A stretch of 64,000 nt of DNA, taken from the NCBI RefSeq assembly GCF_900108855.1, contig NZ_FNXY01000003.1, forward strand, positions 186,001-250,000, given 5' to 3'. The position numbers and the translations under genes were made by a program. A model generated the notes under the pieces. That model was given only the letters and a program-made list of their open reading frames with translations, ran no database searches and was not told the origin of the DNA. Origin of the DNA: Dyadobacter koreensis (lineage in GTDB: Bacteria; Bacteroidota; Bacteroidia; Cytophagales; Spirosomataceae). Positions 8,200 to 17,305 of the stretch are shown one piece after another (within the stretch, counting starts at the first letter, position 1; each line of letters begins with the position of its first letter).

Positions 8200-9324
8200 T
8201 TGCATCTCTACATCCATATCCCTTTTTGCAGGCAAGCTTGTCATTACTGTGATTTTCATTTCAGCACGAATACCAACAACAAACGGGCCATTGTGGAAGC
8301 CATTGCAAAGGAGATTGCGTTGAGAAAAAATTACCTGGATTCTTTTGATTTAGAGACAATTTACTTTGGTGGCGGAACACCGTCTTTGCTGGATACTTTC
8401 GAGCTGGAATTTTTAATGGATACAGTGCGTACGCACTTTAATGTAAGCCCTGCCGCCGAAATCACCCTGGAGGCCAATCCGGACGATCTTAGCTTGGAAA
8501 AACTTGTACAGCTACATCAAGCGGGAATTAACCGGTTGAGCATCGGAATTCAGTCATTTTATGAACCACATCTGAAATTTCTTAACCGGGTTCATGATTC
8601 TTACGAGGCAGGAAACTGCGTCAAACTTGCTCAGGATGCGGGAATAACAAATATTTCCATTGATCTGATTTATGCGATACCTGCCCCGGATCATTCAATT
8701 TTACGACTGGATATGCAGAAAGCATTTGATTTGAATGTCTCACACATATCAGCATACTGCCTGACAATTGAGCCGCAAACTGCTTTTGGAAGCTGGCTAA
8801 AAAAGAAGAAAATGAAACCGATCGATGAAGATTTTGCCGCCCGCCAGTTTGAAATCCTGATAGCCGGACTTGCCGAAAAAGGATATGAACAATACGAAAT
8901 TTCAAATTTTGCGAGGGATACGCAATACAGTAAACACAATAGCTCCTATTGGAAACAACGTCCGTATCTTGGTGTCGGGCCAAGTGCGCATTCTTATAAT
9001 CGTCTGAGCCGGGAATATAATATTTCGAACAACGCCCAGTATCTTACAGCAATCCAACAGAATAAAATTCCTTCGACCGTCGAGATTCTTTCTCAGGCAG
9101 ACCAGACCAATGAGTACTTGTTAACGGGACTACGCACAAAATGGGGATGCGAACTTTCCACACTAGGCATTTTATCTGATAATCAATTCGAGAAGCAAAA
9201 CCGTGACGGAATTTTGGAAATGACGCAAAAGGGTTGGCTGATCGCAGAAAATGGAACGATTTTACTCACGCAGGCAGGAAAACTATTTGCAGATCGTATC
9301 GCCAGCGAATTATTTATTGACTGA
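8200..9324 (+). CDS. hemW: Radical SAM heme chaperone HemW
   Basis: A 374-aa radical SAM protein of the HemW (formerly HemN-like) family. The radical SAM cluster motif CRQACHYCDF (CxxxCxYC) is at residues 10-19, GGGTPSLL follows near residue 58, and the C-terminal HemN domain holds the YEQYEISNFAR segment. HemW binds heme and is thought to insert it into respiratory proteins; it is not a true coproporphyrinogen dehydrogenase. The start codon is TTG: no ATG lies between the in-frame stop at 8167 and the family N-terminus YIHIPFC, which begins three residues after the TTG. No Shine-Dalgarno sequence is obvious. Confidence 0.9.
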   Translation: MHLYIHIPFCRQACHYCDFHFSTNTNNKRAIVEAIAKEIALRKNYLDSFDLETIYFGGGTPSLLDTFELEFLMDTVRTHFNVSPAAEITLEANPDDLSLEKLVQLHQAGINRLSIGIQSFYEPHLKFLNRVHDSYEAGNCVKLAQDAGITNISIDLIYAIPAPDHSILRLDMQKAFDLNVSHISAYCLTIEPQTAFGSWLKKKKMKPIDEDFAARQFEILIAGLAEKGYEQYEISNFARDTQYSKHNSSYWKQRPYLGVGPSAHSYNRLSREYNISNNAQYLTAIQQNKIPSTVEILSQADQTNEYLLTGLRTKWGCELSTLGILSDNQFEKQNRDGILEMTQKGWLIAENGTILLTQAGKLFADRIASELFID

Positions 9325-9406
9325 AATAATAAATCAAACCGGACACATAAATCAATTACGCGCCCGATCTGACTGATATGTGCTCCATTTAGTTAGGTAA
9401 TCAAAT

Positions 9407-10858
9407 TTATTGCTTTACAATTTTTGTTGTACTCACCGCACCGTTCGTTTGGTTTACCTCAAGAATGTAAATACCTGCACGCACTTTTGACATATCGATT
9501 TTATCCGATGAAATGGACATTGCGATTTTTTGTCCCGCAGCATTGATCAGATAAATGCCTTTTACCTTACTTAAATCATTTGTTTCGATCGTTAGATCGC
9601 TAACAACCGGATTAGGATAGGCAGTCACAACGGAGGGTGTATTTATTACAACATCCTGTACACGGCTGAACGCATACGTTCCATCCATATCTATCATTTT
9701 CAGACGGTAATAATTTTGACCATTTACCGGATTGGAATGAACAAATTGATAGCGAACCAAACTCTTGCTTTCACCCTTCGACGCGACTGTTCCGATCAGA
9801 TTCCACTCTTTTGCATTTGCACTGTGCTGAATTTCAAAACGATCACTATTAGCTTCAAGCGTTGTCTCCCAGTTTAATAAAGCCTGGCTTCCCTCTTTCG
9901 CCGCTGTGAAAGCAGTTAACGTTACAGGGAGCGGAGTGACTGTCGGCATTGGGAAACTTGAGCAATAATTATGGAATTCAAAACCATTCTTCTGAGTTAC
10001 GTTTCCACCGATAACAGCTTGTCCGTTAATATTGCCTCCATCACCGGACAGCGTCGCCAGCGGTGCCAGTAACTGACCTTGCAATGCAAAGCTTTTCAAA
10101 GAGATATCTGTCGCAGAAGGAAAATTGAACAACGTTTTTTCGGCTTGACCTCCGTTGATTGCACCGCCGTCTACAAAGACGTTTTTATTTGTTACGTTAA
10201 TCAAAACAGACGAGTTAGCGGGCACATTGATATTAATTCCGAACGGCTTATCCAAGGGCAGCGTTACAGAAAAAACATTTAAACTCGTACTTGTCCCCGT
10301 GAGATCGATTGTTACAAAATTGTAAGGAGAATAGGTCACTATTCCGTTTGGTGTCAGATTTGAAAGCGTGACCGACAAATCTTTGTAATATGTTTTTAAG
10401 TTAGCATAAGCTAACAAATCAGTATTACCGGGACCTTTGTTTACTCCTGTACCTGCTGGATGTGTAGGAAACTGAGTATTTACCGAGGCTTCATTATACA
10501 CGAAATTACCGGTCATCCCCCAATTATTAGCATTTGTGAATATGCCGTTGACAATAAAATTGTCAGTGTTAGGAGTTGCATCTCTCCCGCCGCCGGAACC
10601 TACACTATAACTGCCTGGTGCTGTAAAGTCGCCGGCAACAACAAGCCTTCCTTCACTATCACCGCCCGTTGCGTGTAAATTTCCAAAAATAATGGCGTTA
10701 AAATTCCCATTTCCCACCAACTCATTACTCAGGTAAGTACTGGGAACTGTAAGAACGGTGGTCGAACTGCACTGCGCAAAAACAGCATTTGATGTATTTG
10801 TAAAAATACCCGCAGCGAACAAACTTAAAAAGTAAACATTCCTAAAATGTGTTTTCAT
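9407..10858 (-). CDS. Choice-of-anchor A domain protein with T9SS sorting signal
   Basis: A 483-aa secreted surface protein. Residues 1-28 are a signal peptide ending AVFAQ. Residues about 40-290 match the choice-of-anchor A domain (FGNLHATGGDSEGRLVVAGD), a beta-rich module also found in collagen-binding-like surface proteins. A fibronectin-like segment follows (FEIQHSANAKEWNLIGTVAS). The last ~75 residues are a type A T9SS sorting domain (AYPNPV near its start, GIYILEV and TTKIVKQ at the end). The ATG at 10858 is preferred because the frame, open to 11071, has no signal peptide if started upstream. Role: likely T9SS-exported, cell-surface anchored, perhaps adhesive. Confidence 0.85.
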   Translation of the reverse strand: MKTHFRNVYFLSLFAAGIFTNTSNAVFAQCSSTTVLTVPSTYLSNELVGNGNFNAIIFGNLHATGGDSEGRLVVAGDFTAPGSYSVGSGGGRDATPNTDNFIVNGIFTNANNWGMTGNFVYNEASVNTQFPTHPAGTGVNKGPGNTDLLAYANLKTYYKDLSVTLSNLTPNGIVTYSPYNFVTIDLTGTSTSLNVFSVTLPLDKPFGININVPANSSVLINVTNKNVFVDGGAINGGQAEKTLFNFPSATDISLKSFALQGQLLAPLATLSGDGGNINGQAVIGGNVTQKNGFEFHNYCSSFPMPTVTPLPVTLTAFTAAKEGSQALLNWETTLEANSDRFEIQHSANAKEWNLIGTVASKGESKSLVRYQFVHSNPVNGQNYYRLKMIDMDGTYAFSRVQDVVINTPSVVTAYPNPVVSDLTIETNDLSKVKGIYLINAAGQKIAMSISSDKIDMSKVRAGIYILEVNQTNGAVSTTKIVKQ

Positions 10859-11242
10859 AAAGTCTGGGTTTACAACAATTGAATTATTTAAATTTTGTAG
10901 AAAACATTCAATGAAATTTATTACCAATTCTAAACTGTTTAATACACATTGCAAAGTGTTTCTACAAAAAACTAAGTAACTATTGTACAGATAGTTAACT
11001 CGTACAAATATATATTTATGCCGCTTATAATTTAGCATTATCACCAGAAAAAACACAAAATTTTTCCACAATACGAATTAGGTCGTGTTGTATTTTACAT
11101 ATATTTCTACAAAAATAGCAGTGATTGTAGTTAACACTTTACGAAGTTATTTTTTACTGTTTTTTCGGATTTAATCCGCACAACTGACATAGGGTTGTCA
11201 CTGGCTGTCTTTTTCTTTGCAGCATCACTAAACAGAAAAATA
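10859..11242. other. AT-rich divergent intergenic region
   Basis: This 384-bp AT-rich gap separates the T9SS surface gene (minus) from the DinB-fold gene (plus). A perfect minus-strand -7 element TATATTTG lies at 11012-11005, but no TTG is found 19 bp further upstream, so a promoter there, with a leader near 145 nt, is only tentative. A short inverted repeat CGGAT/ATCCG lies near 11166-11178. No gene was recognised. Confidence 0.35.
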
Positions 11243-11740
11243 ATGGAATTAACGCCCTTGCTCCTGAAAGAATTTGCACAAGAAGCACTCACGACCCGCA
11301 AAATGCTTGAACGTGTACCTGGTAACAACTTTGACTGGCAACCCCATCCGAAAAGCATGAGCATCAGGCAATTGACAACGCATATCGCTGAATTACCTAC
11401 CTGGATACCTTTGGTTCTAAATACAGATGAACTTGACTTTGCAAGCAGTCCATATACTCCTCAGGATATTAAGGACACTCCTGGTTTACTGGAATTCTTT
11501 GAAAAATCGTTAGCGGAAGGCTCTTCTGCCCTTCAGACTGCTAATGAAGAACAGTTGCATGATATTTGGGTACTTAGAAACGGAGAAGAAATTTATAGTA
11601 AAACGTCTAAGGCAGAATTTATCAGGATAACTTTTAGCCAGATTATCCACCACAGAGCCCAGCTGGGTGTTTCTCTAAGACTTTTAAACATTCCTATTCC
11701 GGGAAGTTACGGCCCAAGTGCCGACGACCCGAATTTCTGA
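11243..11740 (+). CDS. DinB-fold (DfsB-like) family protein
   Basis: A 165-aa four-helix-bundle protein of the DinB/YfiT superfamily, unrelated to DNA polymerase IV. It has the spaced histidines of the fold: the LTTHIAEL segment and the C-terminal IIHHRAQLGVSLRLLNIPIPG motif, typical of metal-binding DinB-like proteins, which can act as thiol-S-transferases (bacillithiol or similar). The ATG at 11243 is chosen because the 16 extra residues from 11195 are hydrophobic and not part of the fold. It is followed by a strong terminator. The substrate is unknown. Confidence 0.75.
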   Translation: MELTPLLLKEFAQEALTTRKMLERVPGNNFDWQPHPKSMSIRQLTTHIAELPTWIPLVLNTDELDFASSPYTPQDIKDTPGLLEFFEKSLAEGSSALQTANEEQLHDIWVLRNGEEIYSKTSKAEFIRITFSQIIHHRAQLGVSLRLLNIPIPGSYGPSADDPNF

Positions 11741-11753
11741 TATGTGAAAATAC

Positions 11754-11793
11754 AAAGAAGCGGGCTGAGAAAATCCTCTCAGCCCGCTTCTTT
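11754..11793. terminator. Strong bidirectional terminator
   Basis: A perfect 17-bp inverted repeat (11754-11770 with 11777-11793), GC-rich core GCGGGCTGAGA, 6-nt loop, flanked by AAA and TTT. It lies between the convergent DinB-fold gene and osmC and should stop transcription in both directions. Confidence 0.85.
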
Positions 11794-11811
11794 TATTGTC
11801 GTAACCCTGAA

Positions 11812-12234
11812 TTAAGAGATAAATTCAACTTCCAGTGTTTTCTCAGCATTTAATACTTTTGAAACCGGACATTTTTCTTTGGCTGCATGAGCGATTTCGT
11901 CAAATTTTTCAGCCGAAATACCAGGAACTTTGCCCTTCAATACCAAAGCGCTTTTAGTAATCGCTCCTTGTGAAGGATCCAGCGTGATGGTAGCAGAAAC
12001 ATTTAGTTCGTCTGCGGTAAAACCAGCTTCGTTCAAAAGGAAGCTCAATTGCATTGCAAAACATCCTGCATGAGCGGCAGCAATAAGCTCCTCAGGGTTT
12101 GTCCCCACGCCATCAGCAAAACGTGTATTGAAAGAATATTGTGTATTTTCAAGGACAGTACTTTGAGTACTCATTACCCCGGTACCCTCTTTTCCTGTAC
12201 CTTTCCAAACGGCATTAGCTTTACGGTTGATCAT
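11812..12234 (-). CDS. OsmC family peroxiredoxin
   Basis: A 140-aa protein of the OsmC/Ohr family, thiol-dependent peroxidases that reduce organic hydroperoxides. The two catalytic cysteines are visible: C58 in AAHAGCFAM and C122 in EKCPVSKVL. The N-terminal sequence RKANAVWKGTGKEGTG fits the OsmC rather than the Ohr subgroup. It is monocistronic, convergent with the upstream DinB-fold gene. Length is typical. Confidence 0.9.
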   Translation of the reverse strand: MINRKANAVWKGTGKEGTGVMSTQSTVLENTQYSFNTRFADGVGTNPEELIAAAHAGCFAMQLSFLLNEAGFTADELNVSATITLDPSQGAITKSALVLKGKVPGISAEKFDEIAHAAKEKCPVSKVLNAEKTLEVEFIS

Positions 12235-12444
12235 AGCCTTCTTTTTTTTTGAATAAATAATTGTTTTGATATTACAAGTCAGAAAAATACTATCTTACTC
12301 TAATCATTGCAAATTAATTAATCGTTAATGATTAGCCGTATTTTTGCTACCTGAATACCCAACTAATACCGTTCCAGAGTAGTTTCATTTTGTCAATGAA
12401 AAGTTAATGGCCCGAAATTATTAGGGCAATTAAAAAACATAACA

Positions 12445-12452
12445 TACGTTTG
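12445..12452 (+). promoter_or_regulatory. Candidate -7 element for collagen-like lipoprotein
   Basis: TACGTTTG matches the Bacteroidota -7 consensus TAnnTTTG and would start transcription near 12458, 29 nt before the lipoprotein ATG. No good -33 TTG is found at the expected distance, so support is partial. Confidence 0.35.
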
Positions 12453-12486
12453 TTACCAGTAAAATTCACTTAGCCAATTTAAACTC

Positions 12487-13020
12487 ATGATGAAAAAACT
12501 CGTTCCGCTCTTATTAGTTATTTCTGTACTTTTTGCGGGCTGTAAAGGAGATGATGGTGCACCGGGACCTCCTGGCGCTGATGGATTGATCGGAACTACT
12601 TTTGAAGCCGAAAATATTAACTTCACAGCAGCCAACCAATACTCTTACACGATCAGATTTGCTGACGTGGCCAATTTGGAAGTAGTTGAATCAGATGCAG
12701 TTCTGGTCTATATTCTTTGGGAGGTAAACGGATCCACTCCTATCTGGCGATTATTACCGCAGGCAATCAACACATCTGTGCGATATAATTTTGATTATTC
12801 GCCGGTTGATTTCAGCGTATTTATTGATGCAGATGATCCCAGTTTTAATCTTGGATCGCTTAATGCTGCAACTTTGCAAAATCAGACCATTCGTGTGGTA
12901 GTGATTCCTTCTGACTTCAACGCAAGAAAAAGCGGCGCTGTGGATGTTAGCAATTACGAAGCTGTAAAAAATTACTATCACATCGACGAAAGCAAAATAA
13001 TTAAATACAAAGCAAAATAA
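12487..13020 (+). CDS. Lipoprotein with short collagen-like segment
   Basis: A 177-aa predicted lipoprotein. The signal peptide ends in lipobox LFAGC (Cys near residue 19), followed directly by about five G-X-Y triplets (GDDGAPGPPGADG), a collagen-like stretch often found as a stalk on bacterial surface lipoproteins. The remaining ~140 residues look like a beta-rich globular domain with no recognised family. Two methionines open the frame; either could start. It ends just before two hairpins. Function unknown. Confidence 0.75.
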   Translation: MMKKLVPLLLVISVLFAGCKGDDGAPGPPGADGLIGTTFEAENINFTAANQYSYTIRFADVANLEVVESDAVLVYILWEVNGSTPIWRLLPQAINTSVRYNFDYSPVDFSVFIDADDPSFNLGSLNAATLQNQTIRVVVIPSDFNARKSGAVDVSNYEAVKNYYHIDESKIIKYKAK

Positions 13021-13108
13021 ATTTCAGCCGGCAGCTAATGTCTGCTGTCCGGTCTGAAATCTTGACAATGTGAACAAAATCCGGTAATTTTTGCCGGATT
13101 TATTTTTT
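13021..13108 (+). terminator. Tandem hairpins with intrinsic terminator
   Basis: Two stem-loops follow the lipoprotein gene. The first pairs ATTTCAG (13021-13027) with CTGAAAT (13054-13060), with further CCGG/CCGG inner pairing. The second is AAATCCGG (13077-13084) with CCGGATTT (13094-13101) followed by ATTTTTT, a standard intrinsic terminator. Confidence 0.7.
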
Positions 13109-13116
13109 AATACACA

Positions 13117-13719
13117 ATGAAAAACATACTCAACCTAGCTATTCTTCTTTTACTCTGTACCAACGTTATCGCACAGAACTTTAATGAGGAAACCGAAAAA
13201 TTCAGGAAAAATTACAAGGAAGATTTTTTAAAATCGAAAAATTCTCCGTTGAAGAAAGACGATCTCTCCTACCTGCGGTTTTTTGAACCTGATTCTACCT
13301 ACCGTGTTACTGCTGTGTTCAAACGAATTCAGAAAAGTCGTCCTTTTGAAATGCCCACATACAGCGATACCAACAAAACATATGTGAAATATGGCGAATT
13401 AAAATTCCGGCTTCATGGAAGAAAACAGTCGCTGACCGTTTACAGGAGTCTGAGTCTGCAAACGCTTCCGCAGTATAGAGATTATCTTTTTTTACCCTTT
13501 AAAGACAAAACGAACGGCGTAGAATCTTACGGTGGCGGTCGATATATCGATTTACGGACGGGAGATATTAAGGAAAATATTGTCATTCTTGATTTCAATA
13601 AGGCTTACAATCCTTACTGCGCATACAGCGACGGGTATCATTGCCCGATTCCACCTTCCTCAAATCACCTTTCTGCCAGGATAGAAGCCGGTGAGAAAAA
13701 CTTCGGAAAAGAACATTAA
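13117..13719 (+). CDS. DUF1684 domain protein, secreted
   Basis: A 200-aa protein with a signal peptide ending VIAQ (residues 1-20). The body matches DUF1684: the pattern around YLFLPFKDKTNGVESYGGGRY near residue 130, followed by DLRTG and LDFNKAYNPYCAYSDGYHCPIPP, is the hallmark of that family. The two cysteines of the last motif are conserved. The biochemical role of DUF1684 is not established. It lies 24 bp upstream of dinB on the same strand and may be cotranscribed. Confidence 0.85.
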   Translation: MKNILNLAILLLLCTNVIAQNFNEETEKFRKNYKEDFLKSKNSPLKKDDLSYLRFFEPDSTYRVTAVFKRIQKSRPFEMPTYSDTNKTYVKYGELKFRLHGRKQSLTVYRSLSLQTLPQYRDYLFLPFKDKTNGVESYGGGRYIDLRTGDIKENIVILDFNKAYNPYCAYSDGYHCPIPPSSNHLSARIEAGEKNFGKEH

Positions 13720-13743
13720 GACCTTTTTTTTGGTTTTAGATTA

Positions 13744-14847
13744 ATGTCAGACACGCCAAAACCATCTCACCGTAAAATTATCCATATTGACATGGACGCA
13801 TTTTACGCGTCGGTTGAGCAACGGGATTTTCCACAATATCGAGGAAAACCGTTGGCTGTCGGCGGCTCGCCTACCGGTCGCGGCGTAGTGGCAACGGCGA
13901 GTTACGAAGCGCGGAAATTTGGTGTCCGCTCCGCAATGTCGTCCCGGCGAGCCATTCAGTTGTGTCCCGACATCATTTTTGTTTACCCAAGATTTGAAGC
14001 CTATAAATCTGTCTCCCGAAGTATCCGGGAAATTTTTGAGCGCTATACGGATATCATAGAACCGCTTTCGCTGGATGAAGCCTTTCTGGATGTTACGAAT
14101 GACAAGCAAAACATCGGTTCTGCTTTGGAAATTGCTCAGCAAATAAAAAAAGCGATCAAAGATGAGTTGAATCTCACCGCGTCCGCTGGTATTTCCACCA
14201 ACAAATTTGTTGCAAAAATCGCGTCAGATATCAACAAGCCGGATGGATTGACATTCGTCGGTCCTTCAAAAATTGAGTCATTTATCAATAATCTCCCGGT
14301 TGAGAAATTCTTTGGTGTAGGTAAAGTCACGGCTCAGAAGATGAACGGAATGCAGTTGTTCACCGGCGCCGATCTGCGAAAACTCTCAGAAAATGAACTG
14401 GTTAAACATTTTGGAAAATCAGGTCATTTTTATTTTAAAATCGTAAGGGGAATCGACGAACGGGAAGTTCAGACTCATAGGGAAACAAAGTCGCTTGGCG
14501 CGGAAGATACTTTCACTTATGACCTGGTGACGATCGATGAAATGCATAAGGAACTCGACCTTATCGCCGAAACCGTTTTTAATCGATTGCAAAAGAAACA
14601 ATTAAAAGGGCGGACTATTACGTTAAAAGTAAAGTACAGCGATTTTACACAAATTACCCGAAATCATTCTTATCCTCACCCAGTCGGAGATTTTGAGACG
14701 ATATTTAACACTGCAAAACAACTTTTAGAAAAAGTTGACCGGGAAGAAAAACCGGTCCGGCTGCTGGGAATTTCGCTCTCCAATTTCGGACAACCGGAAA
14801 TAAAACCCAGAAAACCCCGAGATCCTGAACAGCTGGAATTATTTTAG
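13744..14847 (+). CDS. dinB: DNA polymerase IV (translesion)
   Basis: A 367-aa Y-family polymerase that copies past damaged template bases with low fidelity. Catalytic acidic motifs are present: HIDMDAFYASVEQ (residues 14-26) and SLDEAFLDV near residue 105. The helix-hairpin-helix and little-finger regions follow, and the protein ends in QLELF, a canonical beta-clamp binding motif. Length matches E. coli DinB (351 aa). No SOS box was identified upstream. Confidence 0.95.
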   Translation: MSDTPKPSHRKIIHIDMDAFYASVEQRDFPQYRGKPLAVGGSPTGRGVVATASYEARKFGVRSAMSSRRAIQLCPDIIFVYPRFEAYKSVSRSIREIFERYTDIIEPLSLDEAFLDVTNDKQNIGSALEIAQQIKKAIKDELNLTASAGISTNKFVAKIASDINKPDGLTFVGPSKIESFINNLPVEKFFGVGKVTAQKMNGMQLFTGADLRKLSENELVKHFGKSGHFYFKIVRGIDEREVQTHRETKSLGAEDTFTYDLVTIDEMHKELDLIAETVFNRLQKKQLKGRTITLKVKYSDFTQITRNHSYPHPVGDFETIFNTAKQLLEKVDREEKPVRLLGISLSNFGQPEIKPRKPRDPEQLELF

Positions 14848-14870
14848 TTTCCTGCAATAGCTTTATAAAA

Positions 14871-14909
14871 AATGCCGCTCTACTTACCTTAGCAAGATAA
14901 AGCGACATT
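14871..14909. terminator. Hairpin between dinB and M43 protease
   Basis: AATGCCGCT (14871-14879) pairs with AGCGACATT (14901-14909) with one mismatch. On the minus strand the stem is followed by a run of six T residues, so it most plausibly terminates the M43 protease transcript. Confidence 0.45.
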
Positions 14910-14935
14910 CAATTAAGCCAGGTTAAATAAACTTT

Positions 14936-17089
14936 TTAGTACTTCACAATTTTCTTGGTAAGCGTTCTATCATCAAAAACTGCCTTCACGATGTACATGC
15001 CAGCCGCAAAATTATGGAGGTTGAAATTATAAATATTAGTACTAATCTCGCCATCGGGAAGTGTAATCCTTGCTACCTCCTGCCCGCTGATATTGTAAAC
15101 CTGAATTGATCTCAATCCGGTTGGATGCGGATAAAACTGGACTGCTATTTCTCCACTCGTTGGGTTTGGCGTTACCAAAAATCCTGCTTCTTTCAAATTT
15201 GGATTAACCGTCACCGTCCTGATATTAATATCATCGAGATAAATATCATTTTCATTTCCATTGATATTCAAAAAAGCTATTATTACATTTCCCTTGCCGA
15301 CAAAGTCGCTGATATTAAGCTCTTCTTTTCTCCATTCTTCGGAAGAAGGCGTAAACGCAGTTCTGGTAGCCGCTGTTCTCGTTACCAGATTCGGGCCCCA
15401 TTTTTTATAAATACTGGTATAGCTATGTCCGCAATCTGTGCTTACCAATACTTGTAAAGTATCCCATGAGCTGCTGCTGAAATTGGTGGAATTAGTATAA
15501 GTGGCGGCAGCTACCTGGAACGAGACAAAGGCTGAATCGACCCCTGAAATATTAACCGACGGCGTTCTTAAATAATCCTTCTGGCCAATTGCCAAATAGT
15601 CAAAATTCCTCATTCGAGCTGCCCCGTTACCTGTCTTTGCAGCCACACTGGTTTTTTCCCAGGTTTGCTGGCCATCCGGGTTTACAATATCCCAGGCCGT
15701 TGCAGGGAACGTACCTTCGAACCCTTCACTAACTGGTGGAGAAGACGGCAGATAGTAAATAAAATCAAAAGTTTGGGTATCGTTTGAGGTATCTTCATCT
15801 TCCCCTCCATTTGGGCTCGCAGCTGTCACAGTCAACTGATGATCACCCTCAACCGTAGTCATTGATGGCAGCGTGACTAAAACTTCTCCATAAGTTTTTA
15901 ACGATCCCGTCCAGCGGTAACTGGTGACAGGTCCATTATCGACACTTGCATTGATCGTCAGGGAAGTAAGTGTCTCACTGCCACGGTTCCTCAACAGCAC
16001 CGCAGGTGTAAAGGTATTGCCACAAAGTCTTTGATCAGGCTGGGTAATCTGTTTTAAAGACGCATCCTTTTTCTTTAGATCCAACGGCTGACACCCCTTC
16101 GAATCACTAAGCAAAGAGCGATAGGTTGAATAGGCTGTTTCCATTCGCGCAACCTGCTCCACGGTAAACATTAAAAGACAATTGTCAGGAGAATAATCCA
16201 TAAAATTCTGATACATAATGCCCGGAGAGGACGGACTGCAATTATCGGTCACAACACCCGTACGGCACACAGAAGTACTGTTTCCCTGATTAGGCGTATC
16301 GCTCACAAAATCAGTTCCACTGCAAGTTCCACGATCGTCACCCCAGATATGGTGCAGATTAAAATAATGTCCAATTTCGTGCGTAAGTGTTTTTCCCGCA
16401 TTATAATTAGTTGCCGTTCCTCCCGGTAGACTATTGTACGCAATTACGACACCTTGTTCATCCTCTGCACCGTCGTCCGGAAATGTAGCGTAACCAAGCG
16501 TTTCATTGTCAAGAACGCAGACCCATATATTCAGATAACTATTCGGATCCCAGGCATCAGCTCCGCCCATTGCAGGGTGTTTCACAAAATTGTTTGTGTA
16601 ATCAAATGACGTCTGAGTCGTATTATATCTGACTATTCCTGTTGTTGGTTCATCCGTCGGCGTACGTTGTGCAAGGCAAAACTGAATTCCTGACTGACCA
16701 AAAAGAGACTTAAAATAAGAAGGAATTCTTGCAGATCCGGCATTTAACCCCGCATAATCTTTATTGATTGTATCCAGCTGCGCCATAATTTGCTGGTCAG
16801 TCACAGCCGACTGATTGTTCATAACAATATGAAAAACGACAGGCACTGTCACCAATTCAGCAGTTTTAGATGATTTACGGGAAGCAATCCTCTGCCGGAC
16901 CCTATCCTGGAACTGAACTTCTCTGGCGCTAAACCTTAGTTTTAGTGCGGGGTTGGCTTGGAACTTTTGTTCTAACAATTCCATCGTCCCACATTTTTCC
17001 TGCGCTCTTGCAAAGAAAGACAGCGTAACAAGAACTAAAACGACTGCGATACGAAGTAGATTTATGGCATTAAAATACAATTTTATCAT
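14936..17089 (-). CDS. T9SS-secreted M43 (pappalysin-like) zinc metalloprotease
   Basis: A 717-aa exported protease. Residues 1-29 form a signal peptide ending FFARAQ. The M43 catalytic domain spans about residues 60-330, with the zinc motif HEIGHYFNLHHIWGD near residue 237 (HExxHxxxxxH, with N where many members have G) and a Met-turn NFMDYSPDNC about 60 residues later. A CARDB-like beta domain (about 345-450) and a MAM-like or jelly-roll domain (about 450-630) follow. The last 75 residues are a type A T9SS sorting domain (ITPNPTSG-like LVTPNPTSGE, ending LTKKIVKY). Likely an extracellular or cell-surface protease. Confidence 0.9.
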   Translation of the reverse strand: MIKLYFNAINLLRIAVVLVLVTLSFFARAQEKCGTMELLEQKFQANPALKLRFSAREVQFQDRVRQRIASRKSSKTAELVTVPVVFHIVMNNQSAVTDQQIMAQLDTINKDYAGLNAGSARIPSYFKSLFGQSGIQFCLAQRTPTDEPTTGIVRYNTTQTSFDYTNNFVKHPAMGGADAWDPNSYLNIWVCVLDNETLGYATFPDDGAEDEQGVVIAYNSLPGGTATNYNAGKTLTHEIGHYFNLHHIWGDDRGTCSGTDFVSDTPNQGNSTSVCRTGVVTDNCSPSSPGIMYQNFMDYSPDNCLLMFTVEQVARMETAYSTYRSLLSDSKGCQPLDLKKKDASLKQITQPDQRLCGNTFTPAVLLRNRGSETLTSLTINASVDNGPVTSYRWTGSLKTYGEVLVTLPSMTTVEGDHQLTVTAASPNGGEDEDTSNDTQTFDFIYYLPSSPPVSEGFEGTFPATAWDIVNPDGQQTWEKTSVAAKTGNGAARMRNFDYLAIGQKDYLRTPSVNISGVDSAFVSFQVAAATYTNSTNFSSSSWDTLQVLVSTDCGHSYTSIYKKWGPNLVTRTAATRTAFTPSSEEWRKEELNISDFVGKGNVIIAFLNINGNENDIYLDDINIRTVTVNPNLKEAGFLVTPNPTSGEIAVQFYPHPTGLRSIQVYNISGQEVARITLPDGEISTNIYNFNLHNFAAGMYIVKAVFDDRTLTKKIVKY

Positions 17090-17305
17090 TTCAAGGGTGC
17101 AAAGATTGACGAATCGTACTGATTTTCGGGTCTTCAGTTATACTAATTTCTTTCATGATTATTTACGACAAAAAAGCCCGGAATGATGCAAACCCCGAGC
17201 CATTTAATTGTAATTTAATATATGCAGTAGCTTTAATTATGCTGGATTGATGGTTATGTAACCGGTATGTTCATATTTACGTTCGCCACCTCTCGAATTA
17301 ATTCT

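Noticed and set aside
10859..11071. 71-residue upstream extension of the choice-of-anchor protein
   Set aside because: It would place the clear signal peptide in the interior of the protein.
11195..11242. Upstream start for the DinB-fold protein
   Set aside because: Adds a hydrophobic, non-family stretch; ATG at 11243 gives the normal N-terminus.
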